Positions 43,401-55,609 of a stretch of DNA of 64,000 nucleotides are shown piece after piece. The stretch covers positions 2,790,001 to 2,854,000 of the forward strand of contig NW_024466459.1 in the NCBI RefSeq assembly GCF_017591425.1. Reading direction: 5' to 3'. The notes below the pieces were generated by a model. That model made no database searches. It was given only the letters and a program-made list of their open reading frames with translations, and was not told the DNA's origin. Each line of letters opens with the position of its first letter. Positions within the stretch are counted from its first letter, which is position 1. Source of the stretch: Ochotona curzoniae (lineage: Eukaryota; Chordata; Mammalia; Lagomorpha; Ochotonidae). Position numbers and translations under genes: made by a program.

Positions 43401-44760
43401 AGTGGTCGCATGGGGGCAGTTCTGAGGGAGACTGACCACCCATGAGTGTAAGAGCTAAGATGACCAAAGCCTGAGCTAGGAGCCGATGGGATGGGAGGAA
43501 GTGGACTGGGACTTGTGCTCACCTGCCGTGATGCTTTCGAGATGACAAAAGCAATGCTCAATGTACCCGGTGCTTCTGGGACTATGGTAGGATGTGCGGA
43601 GCAAGTGGACGGCACAGCACGCACAGGTCGGTTGCAGATGGAAGAGCCTTGCGTCCTGATCGGGCCAGAAGCACGGGGGCTGCACAGGTGGCAGAAGCTC
43701 CGGGTACCACACACATGCACGCAGAGCGAGTGCTTGAGGCAGGATGAGTTCCAGATGCACCTGCTGTTGAGTTGATGGCTTGGGATGGGAGTGGGCGGCG
43801 GCAGCCTGTTTCTGCGCATGTCCTGTGCTTATGTAAGAGCTGCTCGCTGGGGAACTCGGGATGAAGAATAAGCGAGAACAGACTGTGCCACTTGGGCAGA
43901 TTTCTTTTGAGTGTTCAATTATTTCAGAATAAAAAGTTTCACAGAGAGGAAGGCTGAGGAGGCTACATGAGTGATGGAGGAAAAACTCAGCTTCCAGAAC
44001 GGCCTGGGGTCCAGCGATCACCGCTGATGCCAGCCCCTGGCGAGGCCTGCCCGTGCTGATCACACCCCAAGGAACCTGAGCTGAACAAAAGCCTAGCACC
44101 CGAGTCTTTTTGTGCATTTTTGGTTATTTCCTTAGGAAAGAAAAATAGTCCCTGTGGCAGGATTGCTGTGGGTAAGCACATTTCGAAGTCTCTTGTGACT
44201 CGGTACCAAATTGACCTCTGGAAACCCGCACAAATTTACATTCCAACCCGCCGCCTGGGAGTGGGCTGGCTTCTCCAACTCCTGCCAAATGTGATTTTAA
44301 TCTTTAAAGAAAGTTTAATCTCTGCCAAGATGACAGATAAAACATGCTATCTCACTGTTCTTTTCCCCTCCAGGAATTCTAAACTCTTTGCTTAGATGGA
44401 GTTGGACTCCCCTCATTGGCCACAGGTCTGGGGGACCTGGGCTGCGAGTTCCCCCCATGGGTTGCCTTCTTAATGTTTCAGGAGTGCCTCTAATTTGATG
44501 AAAGGCACTAAAGAAAGGCCCTGGGCAGTTTGGTGCTGCCTTTATTGTTCAAAAATGGAAAACTCAAATGTAGTTGATGCCATTATTTCTTAATATTGGT
44601 CCATGTCTTGTCCACTCAATAAAATCAGACTTGAGAAATTTCTTCTTGGATTTTGTGCCAGGAAAGGCCTTCTTTCCCCAAAAGCATTCTCGGAAAATGG
44701 AATAAAAAGGTAAGTGTTGTTTGGTTCAAGGAACAGAAGAAATTTGTTATTCATGTATAC

Positions 44761-44882
44761 TGGGGATCTTCAGAAAGTTCATGAAAAATGAGTATTCATG
44801 ACAAAGCTACTTGTGGACTTCAATTTTTTTTTTTGCACAAAATATACTCAGCTTTTCATTCCATTTCCCACATTTCCCCACG
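44761..44882 (+). mobile_element. Mariner (HSMAR2-like) MITE, interrupted
   Basis: GGGGATCTTCAGAAAGTTCA start and GTGGACTTCAATTTTTTTTT, TTTTGCACAAAATATACTCA body resemble HSMAR2-type mariner non-autonomous elements. The right inverted repeat is missing where a reversed CSINE begins. Confidence 0.5.
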
Positions 44883-44883
44883 T

Positions 44884-45130
44884 TTTTAAAAAAAGCATTT
44901 GGGAGACAGACAGAAAGGAGGAGAAAGTGAGAGATACAGAGTTCCCATCTGCTGGTCCACTCTCCATGTACCAGTAGACCAGCTGGAGTGAGAAGCTGGG
45001 AACTCAATTCAGGTGTCCCATGTGGGGGCTTGGGATTTGCGTAGCAGAGCCATCACTGCTGTGTTAGCAGAAAGTGGAAGTGGAGAGCAGAGCGGTGGTT
45101 ATCCCAGGCGTTCTGACATTGCACGTGAGT
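44884..45130 (-). mobile_element. CSINE, reverse orientation
   Basis: AAAAAAAGCATTTGGGAGAC, CCCATCTGCTGGTCCACTCT, GAGAAGCTGGGAACTCAATT, CAGGTGTCCCATGTGGGGGC. Confidence 0.7.
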
Positions 45131-45354
45131 GTGTTAAACACAAGGCCAAATGCACATGGCTCACTCCACATCACGCTCACACCCACGCTGCTGTGAAAGC
45201 TTTGAAGTCCCCTTGCGTATATTCTCTTTTCCAGGAGTGAGAACCATATAGCTGGCCATCATGAGCTCCACCTTTTGGCCACTAAGAAATGTGAGGCCAA
45301 GTCTGTGACCCATGAGGGCAGTTTTGTGGACTCCAGTGGGACCTGGGCTTCTCT

Positions 45355-45785
45355 GAGGGCTTCAAAAGCACATGGAAAATTTGCATCAGCCTTTTTCTTA
45401 ATGCTTCTTTTTTTTAAAAAAAAATTTTTGGTTTATTTGAAATAGGAGAATTTGAAAGGCATAACAGAGGGGGCCTGGGGAGAGAAATAAATAGCTTCCA
45501 TCTACTGGTCCACTTTCCAAATGCCAGTTTTGGGGCTGGATCAGGCCAAAGCCAGGAGTCCGTAATACTGTCTGGGTTTCCCACGTAGGTGACAGGAACC
45601 CAACCACTGGAGTCATTATGTGCTGCGCGCCAAGTGCCCACTCACGGGAAGCTTGTTGGGAAGTTCAGTAGCCAGGACTTGAACCCAGTCACTCCAATAC
45701 AGGACACAGGTGTCGCCCACAACACGGCACCACCATGCCCACCACACACTGCCTTTTAACTACATTTTTCAGTATGTGTGAACTT
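45355..45785 (+). mobile_element. Mariner-type MITE split by a CSINE
   Basis: The left end GAGGGCTTCAAAAGCACATG (from 45,355) and the right end GTGTGAACTTTCCGAGGTTC (to about 45,798) look like the two inverted termini of one HSMAR2-like element. A CSINE occupies the middle. Confidence 0.45.
45417..45745 (-). mobile_element. CSINE nested in mariner fragment
   Basis: Reversed CSINE: TTTGGTTTATTTGAAATAGG, ATCTACTGGTCCACTTTCCA, AAGCCAGGAGTCCGTAATAC, AGGACTTGAACCCAGTCACT and CACAACACGGCACCACCATG. Confidence 0.8.
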
Positions 45786-46779
45786 TCCGAGGTTCCTAGC
45801 ATGTCAGTTTGGTTTTTTATTTGCAGCATTTTACTGGCAAGCCACTGCAAAACCCATTGAAAGAGACAAAGCCCCAACAATTCTTGATGAAGTGCATTCC
45901 TAGCACTGAGCCCATTTGTTGAATGAGTGAATGAACACACGAGTGAATGGATCTCCCGATGACAAGCTGGGGAAGGACAGCAGGGCACCAGAAGGACACA
46001 CCAGCCACGAGTTAATGTGGGAGGACGATGGCTCACCGTGGGAAACACAGGGTTTCAGGAAGTCAAACAGGAGACACCAGAGTCCCAACAAGTGTTCCAT
46101 TATCGATTTCTGAGGCTTCGTTGGAGCAAATAACCCAAGATGCATTCAGCATTTTAGGAACAAAAGTGTCTTGTCAGTCATTTGAAAATAATAATCCCAA
46201 TAAAACTGGAAAAGCATAAGATTCCAATAATGATGAGGACGTGTTGGTGACTGGTAGAATGGGAAGAAATTGAAGGTATTCCGTGCCAAGATCTTCTTGA
46301 CTTGGAGAAAAATGGAAGCAGTATGACATGAGGGAGGATGCAGAATTGTATATTCCTTATGCTTGTGAAATGGTGTGTGCAGTGGTCGACTCCAGGCTCT
46401 GCGAGGTTTTATCTTGACTTTTCTATGTTTCTTAGTTGTCAACAGTAAGCGTGGATTTTAGAGAAATTAAAAGTGGAAAGGAAAATGACATAAACCAACA
46501 GTGTGACTCACCAAAGACCCCTTTTAGGACAAAGGGGATTATTAGTGCAGCCTCAGGAGACATCCCGAGCTAAGCTGCTACCACACTCCTGGTCCCCGTA
46601 TGGATTTGCTGTGTGCAGTTGCTAAGTCTGGGAATAATTTGTTTTGCAGCAATAGATGACAAATACATGCGGTAACGATTAACTCTGCAGGCATGAATGT
46701 GTGTGTGTGTATGTGAAAATTTAAGTGACTCATTGGTGAAAAATTAGAATTCACCACTTCCTTTGTTTCTAAGTACATT

Positions 46780-47085
46780 TTAAAAAAGATTTATCAATTT
46801 TTATTTGAAAGGCAGATTTTACAGGGAAGGAGAGACGCAGAGAGAAGACTGTATGTGATTTGTAATGGTCGTAATTGGAATGTTGGAAGCCAGGAGCCAG
46901 AAGTGTGAAACTTCTTCTGGATCTCTCATGTGGGTGCCCAACAACCTGAGCCATCTTCTTCTGCCTTCCCAGGCACATTAGCAGGGGACTGGGTCAGAAG
47001 GGGAGCAGCTGGGACTTAAAAAAGCACCCACACGGGATCCCGGGGCCACAGGTGGAAGATTAGCATGCTAGCCCACCTGAGTGCA
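46780..47085 (-). mobile_element. CSINE, reverse orientation
   Basis: TTTTTATTTGAAAGGCAGAT, GAAGCCAGGAGCCAGAAGTG, GGATCTCTCATGTGGGTGCC, TTAGCAGGGGACTGGGTCAG, TTAGCATGCTAGCCCACC. Confidence 0.85.
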
Positions 47086-47309
47086 TTTTTGATGTTGTAT
47101 AGAGAGTCCTAGAAGTGCTCCTAGCCACTGACTAAGGACTCTACAGATGGGAGCTCATACCAAGGAAATGGAAACTCGGCACTCGAGTGTATGGTGTCTT
47201 GCTGGTTCGATTTTCTGCTGCATTTCTGACACCCAGACAGTGGCACCTCACACCTAGCAGAGGCTTGATGAATACTGGTTTGAATGAGCAATTGGTCAAA
47301 CATTTGAAG

Positions 47310-47470
47310 ACATAATGTTAAGGATATTCATCACAATATTTCCAATGGTAAAAAACGCATGAGCCATCTAAACACCAGGACACACATGATAGAGACAAAC
47401 CACGGGTGTGGATGAGTTATAACGCATCTGGACGCACTGGAATACAAGGCAGCCCCGACACATGATGTGA
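47310..47470 (+). mobile_element. LINE-1 (L1ME-like) 3' relic
   Basis: AGGATATTCATCACAATATT, CCAATGGTAAAAAACGCATG, TCTGGACGCACTGGAATACA and AAGGCAGCCCCGAC follow the order of an old LINE-1 non-coding 3' segment. Confidence 0.5.
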
Positions 47471-47994
47471 CAGGTGAGCCTTGCTTGGGAGTGCAGCTCT
47501 CCTTAGCTGAGAGACAGCGGGCAATCTCCCAGATTAACAAGCTTTCTTTTATCTCCTCTATTAAACGGTAATTTGTTCCCACGATATGGTAAACACCTTT
47601 TTCCTCTCCTCCCCATTCTCATTCTCTCATATTTCCAGGCAGTTTTGTTTCTGCTATGATTTGCTATGAGGCAGTGGATTTATTCCCAACAGATGTGGTG
47701 CCTGCTCTTCTTGAAGTTAAGTCATTTAAGCAAATAGTATACACAAGTGCCAAAAGGAGAATGGTCTTAATACAACATGACAGATGGCTAAGAAAAAAAA
47801 TGAGTTTTTAAAAATGGTAATAGAGCCAGTCAGTTGCGGGCAGGGAACCCAGAAGAGTAGGAAGCTGTGGAGATGGATTTTGCATTCAGGTTTCGTTGTG
47901 AAAGTCTTGCTTTCTTTTCAGATAAACTCAAGTTGAAAACTTGAAGTCAAGTATTCTGAGTGGCCCTGAAAAACTTTATGGAACAAGGCCATCA

Positions 47995-48590
47995 TGAGTC
48001 AATTTTATGATGTGGTGGGTCAAACTAAGCCTGTGTTATCAGCATCCCATAGGAACACTGGATCAAGTCCCACTAAGAAGGAAGTGAAAGATGATCCAAG
48101 CACTTGGGCTCCAGCCACTCACGCGGGAGACCTAGACAGAACTCCATGTTTCTGGCTTCACCTGGCGCAGCCCCGACCATTGTGGCCATTGTAGGAATGA
48201 ACCAGCAGATAAAAGATTTCTTCGGTCTAATGTGATAGCCTAGTGGCTAAATACTCACCTTGAACGCGCCCGGGATCCCATATGGGCACCAGTTCTAATC
48301 CCAGCAGCTTTACTTCCCATTCAGCTCCCTGCTTGTGGCCTGGGGAGTCAGTAGAGGATGGCACAAAGCTTTGGGAACCTGCTCCTGTGTGGGAGACCCA
48401 GAAGAGGCTCTGGGTTCCTGTCTTTGGACTGGCTCAGTTCCAGTTATTACAGTCACCTGGGAAGTGAATCAGCGGACAGAAGATCTTTGTCTCTGTCTCT
48501 TCTCCTCTCTGTATATCTGACTTCCCAATAAAAATAAATAAGCCATAAAGAAAGATTTCTAACTTTGCCTTTCAAGTAAATAATTATTAT
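47995..48590 (+). mobile_element. Older CSINE split by insertion
   Basis: The older copy occupies about 47,995-48,225 (GCATCCCATAGGAACACTGG, CACGCGGGAGACCTAGACAG, GAATGAACCAGCAGATAAAA) and resumes at about 48,552-48,590 (CTAACTTTGCCTTTCAAGTA). A second CSINE sits in the gap. Confidence 0.85.
48229..48551 (+). mobile_element. Younger CSINE nested in the older one
   Basis: Near-complete pika-type copy: GTGATAGCCTAGTGGCTAAA, CCGGGATCCCATATGGGCAC, TGTGGGAGACCCAGAAGAGG, TATATCTGACTTCCCAATAA. AAAGATTTCT occurs on both sides and is the likely target-site duplication. Confidence 0.9.
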
Positions 48591-48845
48591 AAAAATGAAA
48601 AAGTTAATTTTAGTGTAAAGAGTCCAAAATCTACACATATGAAAGGTTTTAAAAATATGGAAAATCTGTATTATAAAAATTCATGGGTTTCTAAATTTTT
48701 TTACACCCCCCAAAATATCTCTATTAATTTCATTTTCTGTGTGAACTTTGGGAAGTAACCTGGGATCCTTTCTGCAGGAGATGCCTCGCTCAGGCGTCCC
48801 CTCCTTTTCTGATGATTCAGTGCCCTCCGGTTTTCTAAATATCGT

Positions 48846-48902
48846 GTGTGTGTGTGCGCGCGCGCGCGTGTGTGTGTGTGTGTATGTGTGTGCGCGTGTG
48901 TG
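48846..48902. repeat. (TG)n(CG)n(TG)n microsatellite
   Basis: Alternating purine-pyrimidine run with TG and CG blocks, a sequence type that readily adopts Z-DNA. Confidence 0.9.
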
Positions 48903-50871
48903 CCCACATACATGGCTCCTGCCCCCAAGGAGCAGCCTGGGCTCAGTGCTGTGTGATGGGTCGGCTTCTCCGACTGTGGCACAACAGCCATTGGCAATGA
49001 CAACAGTGGCCGCCTTGGGGGTTTCTTTTGCTTCCCTGTGCCAGTTACAAGCATCTGACGTCATGGCTGTGTGTTTTCTAGGACGTGACAGCATCCCATG
49101 CTGCCCGGGCCAGCCTTCCTTCCCCACACTCACGCTGTCCAGTGCCAAAGGCATCTCTGGTTTCAGTCTGATCATTTCTGCACCCACCACCCACCTCGGC
49201 ATGGACGAGGGTGACCAGGACCAAGGGCTGCTGTTCCTGTCCTCCCGCGGGAGGCTGCAGGTGCCTCCTGGGCTCTGAGAGCTGGTGCTGCTATTTTTCT
49301 CTCTCCACCCACAGGAGACGGTGCAGAATCCAGAGATGAGAAGAGGGAGGGTGGAGGTGGAAGAGAACCTTCTGGAAGTGGCAGTGCCAGAGCTTTATGG
49401 CTCACAGGCATTTGAGCAGCCCAGGAAGGAGACATCTGCCTTAGCAATGTTGGCCAGGGGCTGGGAGTGGGGCGGAGGGGGTTTTGATGGGAGCCACAAA
49501 GGGGCCCTGGCCCCTGGAAGTGCACTGGGCCCTCAGTTCCATCTCCACAGCCTGGCAGGGTCAGGAAGACAAGAGGGTCCTGGCACCCAGCCCCACTGTG
49601 CTGCTAGGGGTCCTAAATCAGCTAGTGACTCGCACCTTGGCTTCACCTGTGCGATGCTAATCAGGCTCTTGGTCCCACGGAGGTGTTACGGCGATCCAAT
49701 GAGAGGGCTGTGGTTCAATTATACCTTAGGTGCCAGATAACCATCCATCCTTCCTGTGGGCTAGCTTCTGCTTACCTATGACCACCTCCCCATTCCCGCC
49801 ATCCTTCCTCAGGCTACCCACTCCCCTTGCCGCCTCCTCCAGGAAGGCCTCTCTGCTCTTGTGGTGGGCTCAGACCACCCTGTGTTGCTCACTAGGGTGT
49901 CATTATTTAACCTCCTTGGACTTCCTATTTTTCTGAAAACAGTACAGTAAGCAGGACCTGCCTGGGGGAGTCACGACTCCAAGGGCCCTGCAAAAATACA
50001 TCCCTCTCTTGGCCCCTGTATTGCAGAAGACCATGGACTGTATGTCACCTCTGGGGATGCAAATGACCACAGTGTCTTGGCGAATGGGAGGCGGTGTGGG
50101 AGGTGACAAGTGGGGACAGTAACACGTGGGTGATTTACCTAAGGCCGGGGTGCTGGGAGTATGGGGTGTGGGGTCTGGGTGCAGGTAGGGAGGGCTGGCC
50201 CAGCTGGGTGGGAGGATATGTGGGGTCATGCTATGAGCATGAAGAAGAGAATCCCCCGCGAAGCAGACAAGAAGGTTTGAGACGACCCTCACCAGGGCTG
50301 ACTCTTGGCTTTCTGAGATCGGGTTGTTGTTTTACCTCTTCGCGGACCCAGTTCTTTTGCCAGTGTCCTGTGTTAAGTGTTTCGCCTTTGAAATCATCTC
50401 CCACGTTGTTTTCACCCCATGAATAACCTTGGGATGAAGGCTGCTGACCCTGAAAGTGGGAACAGCCCTGAAGTCCATCGCATAGCTAAAGTTGTGTCAA
50501 ATGGAGCATCCCCTCAGCGCTGGGTGGGCTTCCTCTGTGATCTGCACCCTGCTGTGGACAAGAGGCTCATCACCACCACGGGCAGATGGGCAGTGCAAGA
50601 CCTTGCCACCATGCCCCCCGATCCCAGGGCCTGAGCTGCAGCTTGCCAGACCACTGGGAAATGGCTGACTGAAGCAAAGACCCATCCGACTTTCTTCTGG
50701 TCATTGTCGGGGCTTTGGTTCAAAGGACAGAGTCTTTTGAGAAAAAGGCAGGGATGAAGCTGGCAACACGCACAGGTGCTGCAGGGCTAAGTGAGAGGAG
50801 CACTGGATGAGCCTGTCGCAGCGCCGCCAAGGACCTAAGTGAGACCGAAGCTGCGAGGAATGATCGTTATC

Positions 50872-50877
50872 TTTATT
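50872..50877 (-). terminator. PRKCA: Candidate distal poly(A) signal of PRKCA
   Basis: AATAAA on the minus strand (context GAATAAAGATAACG). Chosen as the distal signal because it ends the repeat-free stretch and gives a UTR of expected size. Confidence 0.45.
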
Positions 50878-51139
50878 CGAACACACTTGCTTCCAAACCA
50901 CAGCTAATGTATGTAACAAAGCATCGCATGCAAACACAGATCAGAAGTTGTACAAATGGAGCAATGTGGTCATTTACACACCCATCTCACCTGCTTGGGA
51001 AGAAATATCTTGTCAGTAGGTGCTTCTACAGAAAGGAAAAAAAAAATACCCTCATCTTCCATCTCTTCCTCTGTGCACATTTGGGTTCTTAAATGATGGT
51101 TTTTTTTTTCAATTAATAATTTAAACATGGCATGTTCTT

Positions 51140-51166
51140 ACACACACACACACACACACACACAGA
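51140..51166 (+). repeat. (CA)n microsatellite
   Basis: About 12 CA units, in the PRKCA 3' UTR. Confidence 0.95.
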
Positions 51167-52037
51167 GCAAAAGCAAGGGTGCAAATGTTTCTGACCATCT
51201 AAATAAAAGATACTGTGAAAGACCCGAGGAGAAGGGAGAGGAGGTGTGACTTAAGAGACACCTTAGATTCCCTCCCTGGGAGATTACAGCCCCCCAGGAA
51301 AGAGAGAAACTCGAGTCTGCAAACCCACCCAGGAGTGGAGACTCTTACATTAAAGGAGAAGCCACGGACTTGGTTGTTCAACCTGACATCACATAGCCGC
51401 CCTTCGAGGGTGGCCTTGACAGCCGCTTTCTGCAGGGCAGGTTCTGTCTCCTTCCACAAAAGAGGAGGCCGGCAGGTGAGTCTGCTGCCATCTCCTGTTT
51501 CTGTTCGAGGAGCTGGAGGGATTCCAAGTGAGCGAAATCTTTCAAGAGCGGCTCTGAATCTCCCCCTAGTATGGAAACCTGGGGCCCCAGAAGGCTGGGA
51601 CAGAAATGACACATTGTCTCCTCCTTTGGTCAACAGGTGGTCACAGACCCTCACAGAGCGAGCGAGGAAAAGGGCCCCGAGATCTCTGGGAATACTGTCC
51701 CATAGCCACATCTGGAGGGGGGACCCTAAAGCTGGTTTTCCTACCACCTAGAAGTTTCTAGATTTGTCTCCGGTGTTCACTAAAAATGCAGGCAGTCTCA
51801 GATTCTTAACTGAGAGTCCACCACCATGGGAAAAGTCTGCAGTGGGGCTGTGGGTTGGGGGCACTCTAGTGGAGGCCAGTGGAGTCTGCCCACAGACTCC
51901 GTGACTGGAATCTTGGAAACTGACAGCAGTGACAGCAGCTTTGTTTTAAAAATTCATTTTTAAAAGAGTTATTTAAGTTTTCTATAAAAAAGTACAAAGA
52001 TCCCAGTATACAGTGTTGCTCTGTTGGAGTTAACACA

Positions 52038-52043
52038 TTTATT
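52038..52043 (-). terminator. PRKCA: Candidate internal poly(A) signal of PRKCA
   Basis: Minus-strand AATAAA in an AT-rich block (51,940-52,070), which favours recognition. Confidence 0.3.
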
Positions 52044-54396
52044 TCTTAGATAAGGTTAAAAAACAAAAGGTCTTTGGAACCTGTGGGTTTCAGGCTTAGG
52101 GACATCGTAAGGCTGTTCAATGGCTAAGTGTGGCTTGACACCATCAACAACTGAGGGCTGACCACACAGTGGAGCCCAGGGTAATCACAGCCAATCTCGC
52201 CTCTACCCCAGCCATCGCCCCGACATCACAGAGTTAATACAACTGGTGACTGATGCCATTTTATCTTCATCCTTGTATAACTCAGGAGGCATTTCCCAGC
52301 ATCCTGGAACTTCCAACACAGACAACGCTGCACTCCCTGGATGTACTGCCCTGGCTCAAATGGGAAAAGTTGGGAAAAAGCAGACTGCCCAGGATGAACC
52401 AAAACGAGTAACCGAAGCAGCTGAAAGAAACAGATGGCAAACACATTTCCCAATACTCCTGGGTCATTAACTAGCGCAGTGTTTATGCTCTCTTGCTCAG
52501 GGTCACAACTGTCCCTGTGACCTGCCTGGGCCTCTGCCCTCCTGGTCCTGAAGGTGGCACTCTGTAGGGGGAGCAGGTGGCTGGACCGCATGGAAGCTGG
52601 AATCGAGACTACTGCCCAAAACAACAGAGGGTGCTTCACATGACCAAAGTGAGAAAGTCACGGTCAGGTGGTATTGCCTGAAGCTTTTAAAAAACCTCAG
52701 ACTCCCACTGAGCAGGGCTGACAAAACACAGTCCGGCCCCATCCCCCAGCTCTTCCTTGAGGGAGCAGGTGTGAATGGCTGTGGCTGCCTCGTCTATTTT
52801 TGCCACTTTCCCATTCACTTTCAGTGGCTCTATCTCTCCTGCTGGGTGGCCTCTCCCTGCTAGCCACTGCCTGAGAGAATGAGGAGCTGCTTCAGGCAAG
52901 AGCAGGGGCTGCTGTGGCAGGAAGGGGTGTTGCTGGCAGCCGGGGGTAGGAGGTACAAGCTGTGTCTGGCAAAAATAGGTTCAAGGGCCCGCAGGCAGTG
53001 GCTTCCATGGCTCCCCACAGCAAAGCCGCAGGACATGCTGCAGCCTCCCGCTCGCCACCTTGCCCTTCTTGGCCCTTTCATGGGCACCGGCACCCTCACT
53101 GCAGCAAGCCCCCTCCTCTGCTGAGGCCACCGGGGGAGCCATCGTTTGGTTTCCTGGGGTTTCCCTGGGCTTCCTGTCCACCTCTGCATGGAGTTCTGCA
53201 GGGAAGTCTGTACAGGCCTCCGAGGGCTGCCCCTGGAAGCAGCCTTGGGTTCCTTCCATTCAACCTGGGCACCTGGTGACTGCAGGTGCAGCACCGTGTC
53301 TTCCGCCAGCCCTTTAACCTGTGTCTCACCACTCAACATAATGCAAAGTGACTTTCAGTGATCTTTTTGGGGTCACCACCTTGTGGGTCCTGTGGAGTTT
53401 CAGATTATACTAGAATTTCCCCTACAGGCCCTGGCAACAGCGGCAGGTAGTTAGTGGAGGGTCCCCTGGGGAACCTGAGGCTCCATCCAAGATGCACATT
53501 TTAGATGCCAGGCTTGAACACTGGAACCATCTCTGCCATGTCACTTCGCACAAAGGACCCAGATGTGGGATGATGGAATGGAATTTGATAGACTGATTTG
53601 TGGGAGAGGCAGGAGTCATGAGCAGTTGCCCACATGAGTTAGTCTTTTAGCAATAACTGCTTCACTGCTCAGCCTTAGATTTGGGGCAAGCCCACAGCCA
53701 GCACCGTGTAAGCCAACAGCTGACCCCGTGGCAGTCCTTCACAGGCCCTGCTTATTCCTGCCCCTCCTGATTTGCTCTGGAGATTGCTTCTTTGGCAGAG
53801 GGCTGGGCTCCAGGCTCAGGGTCTGTCGCTTACACTCTGAAAGGACACACACCTGCTGACAGGTGTCTCTCTGCAGGATTTTGCTCGACTCCTGGGGGAC
53901 AGGCTGGGGTCAGCTAGCCTGCTGCTTCTGTGTTGGGGCTGGCAGCTGGACTTTGTGTCTCCTGAGCTGTCTACAGATCAGCCCCTTTTCTGTGGGCACA
54001 CACTGACCAGTGGGCATGTAGAGAGCCCTGAGTTAGGGTCCTTGAGAGCCAAAGTGCACAGCCTGAGTCTCGCCTCAAAGCCATGAATTCCAGACAAATG
54101 CTATAGCCACTGTGAAGACAGCTGAGCTGGGAGACTCCTGCCTGGAGTGGGAGGCGTGTGAATATAACAGCTGATTTGGACCAACAGCTACTGTCATGGT
54201 CACTTTTATCCTGCAGAAGTCTAGCTCTTCTGAGGCCATTGTTGAATGGGGAGGGGCCAATTCTGGCAACATGTGGAAGGCAAGGGCAGCCTCCACGAGC
54301 ACTAGGGGATGTTTTTTTTTTTTTGCGACTAAGGGCCACTGGATATTTGTAATCTCATTCACCAAATGACCAATTTAAAAATTAGCCTGCTATGGA

Positions 54397-54402
54397 TTTA
54401 TT
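54397..54402 (-). terminator. PRKCA: Candidate internal poly(A) signal of PRKCA
   Basis: Minus-strand AATAAA, context TTCAATAAATCC. Confidence 0.25.
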
Positions 54403-54760
54403 GAATTTGGAGTACTACCTTTGGTTTTCTTGGCAGGACCAAACCAAATAATTTTTAGGTCTTCTGCAACCTATGGGCTGGACATACCCTGACCCTGCTC
54501 CCCACGGAGTCCCTTGGCACCTGCCAGACATGACTGGGCTGGTGGTGGTGGTACACACGTGGTTCGTCTCATGAGGTCTGCACATGTTGGAGCAAATGGC
54601 AGGTTACCCAGGGACAGCATGTGGACCTCAAGACTCCAGGGTGTCCCGGGATATAGCAAAGAAGGGAGTCTCCTGGTCCCTGTCACCCCAGAGTTATCAA
54701 CAGCCATAAGGCTGAGAAGAGGAATGAGCAAATACATGCACACATGTGCACGCACAGACA

Positions 54761-54764
<4 letters not shown>

Positions 54765-54811
<47 letters not shown>
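54765..54811 (+). repeat. (CA)n microsatellite
   Basis: More than 20 CA units, the longest pure CA run in the window; read as (UG)n in the PRKCA 3' UTR. Confidence 0.95.
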
Positions 54812-55323
54812 AGTTCAGTCCAGGTGCTGTGATACCGCCTTAAGTGCACGCACAGCCCTTATCCGGGGAAGTTACAGAGACTTGCAGCTATCCGCAAGAG
54901 GAAGAATGGTGAGGAATCCAAACAGAGGACAGCATCACGAAGTGCAGAGGCTGCATCTCTAAGGTCATTGCTACCAACACCACATCTGTCCGCAAGGAGG
55001 ATGGACTATGTACATTCGTGTACAGGGCAAGCCTAGCTGGGCATGGGAAGGAGCCATTTGTTTCTAAAATTAGATCTACATTGAAAAAAATAATCAACGT
55101 ACTGGATATGGGGCCAAGATGCAACACGGAGGAGTGGATGGTGGAAGGGAGGGGCAGAGCTACGGAGGCATCTCAGCAAAGAATGAATCTATAAACTTAA
55201 TCACAGAGGTTAGAAACATGAGCCTTCACAGAGCACGATTATGTCTTATAAAATTATTATATAATACTCTCTTTATACTTGATATGGTTATGTCAATAAT
55301 ATAGATTTCACTTGTTATTAAGG

Positions 55324-55329
55324 TTTATT
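55324..55329 (-). terminator. PRKCA: Candidate proximal poly(A) signal of PRKCA
   Basis: Minus-strand AATAAA, context TCTAATAAACCTT, in an AT-rich region about 1.25 kb after the stop codon. Confidence 0.3.
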
Positions 55330-55595
55330 AGAAACATGCAAAATTCATTGCATGATGCATCTGCAAAACGTATGAAAATCCTTCTACTCATAGAGCATCC
55401 TGTGTCCTGATTCTATCGCTCCAGGAGTGTCATCCAATGGGGACTGGAAATGGGGACCCAACCCACATTGCCTTCCACCCCCAAGTGGACGTCGGGGCCT
55501 AGTGGAGGGACGGGGAGGTCAGCCAGAGGGGACTGATGCTGGAGTCACCAGCTTAGGTTCCTGTACAGCGTACTTTTCTAAATGTTACTGCAGCC

Positions 55596-55609
55596 TAATA
55601 AATAAATAA
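55596..55609 (-). promoter_or_regulatory. PRKCA: AU-rich element in PRKCA 3' UTR
   Basis: The transcript would read UUAUUUAUUUAUUA, containing two overlapping AUUUA pentamers and a UUAUUUAUU nonamer, the core bound by AU-rich-element proteins that control mRNA stability. Function is inferred from the motif and its place in the UTR. Confidence 0.45.

Larger units (their letters stand above)
35751..50850. other. Intergenic region between CACNG5 promoter and PRKCA 3' end
   Basis: About 15 kb without any supported gene. It contains a minisatellite, CSINEs, LINE-1 and MIR relics, mariner-type fragments and microsatellites, all listed separately. Stretches with nothing recognised include 35,800-36,360, 36,755-37,175, 37,305-38,480, 38,820-41,160, 43,405-44,755, 45,785-46,775, 47,475-47,990 and 48,905-50,850. 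Open frames here, including one of 375 codons on the minus strand at 42,692-43,819, resemble no known protein. Confidence 0.7.

Noticed and set aside
42692..43819. Longest open frame in the window (375 codons, minus strand)
   Set aside because: No recognisable domain or family resemblance. Its 3' third runs through a reversed LINE-1 3' UTR, which is non-coding. No start context, splice or promoter support. Treated as chance.
51199..51751. Overlapping 182- and 178-codon frames on opposite strands
   Set aside because: They lie in the PRKCA 3' UTR, show no family resemblance, and mutual overlap is typical of stop-poor GC-rich sequence.
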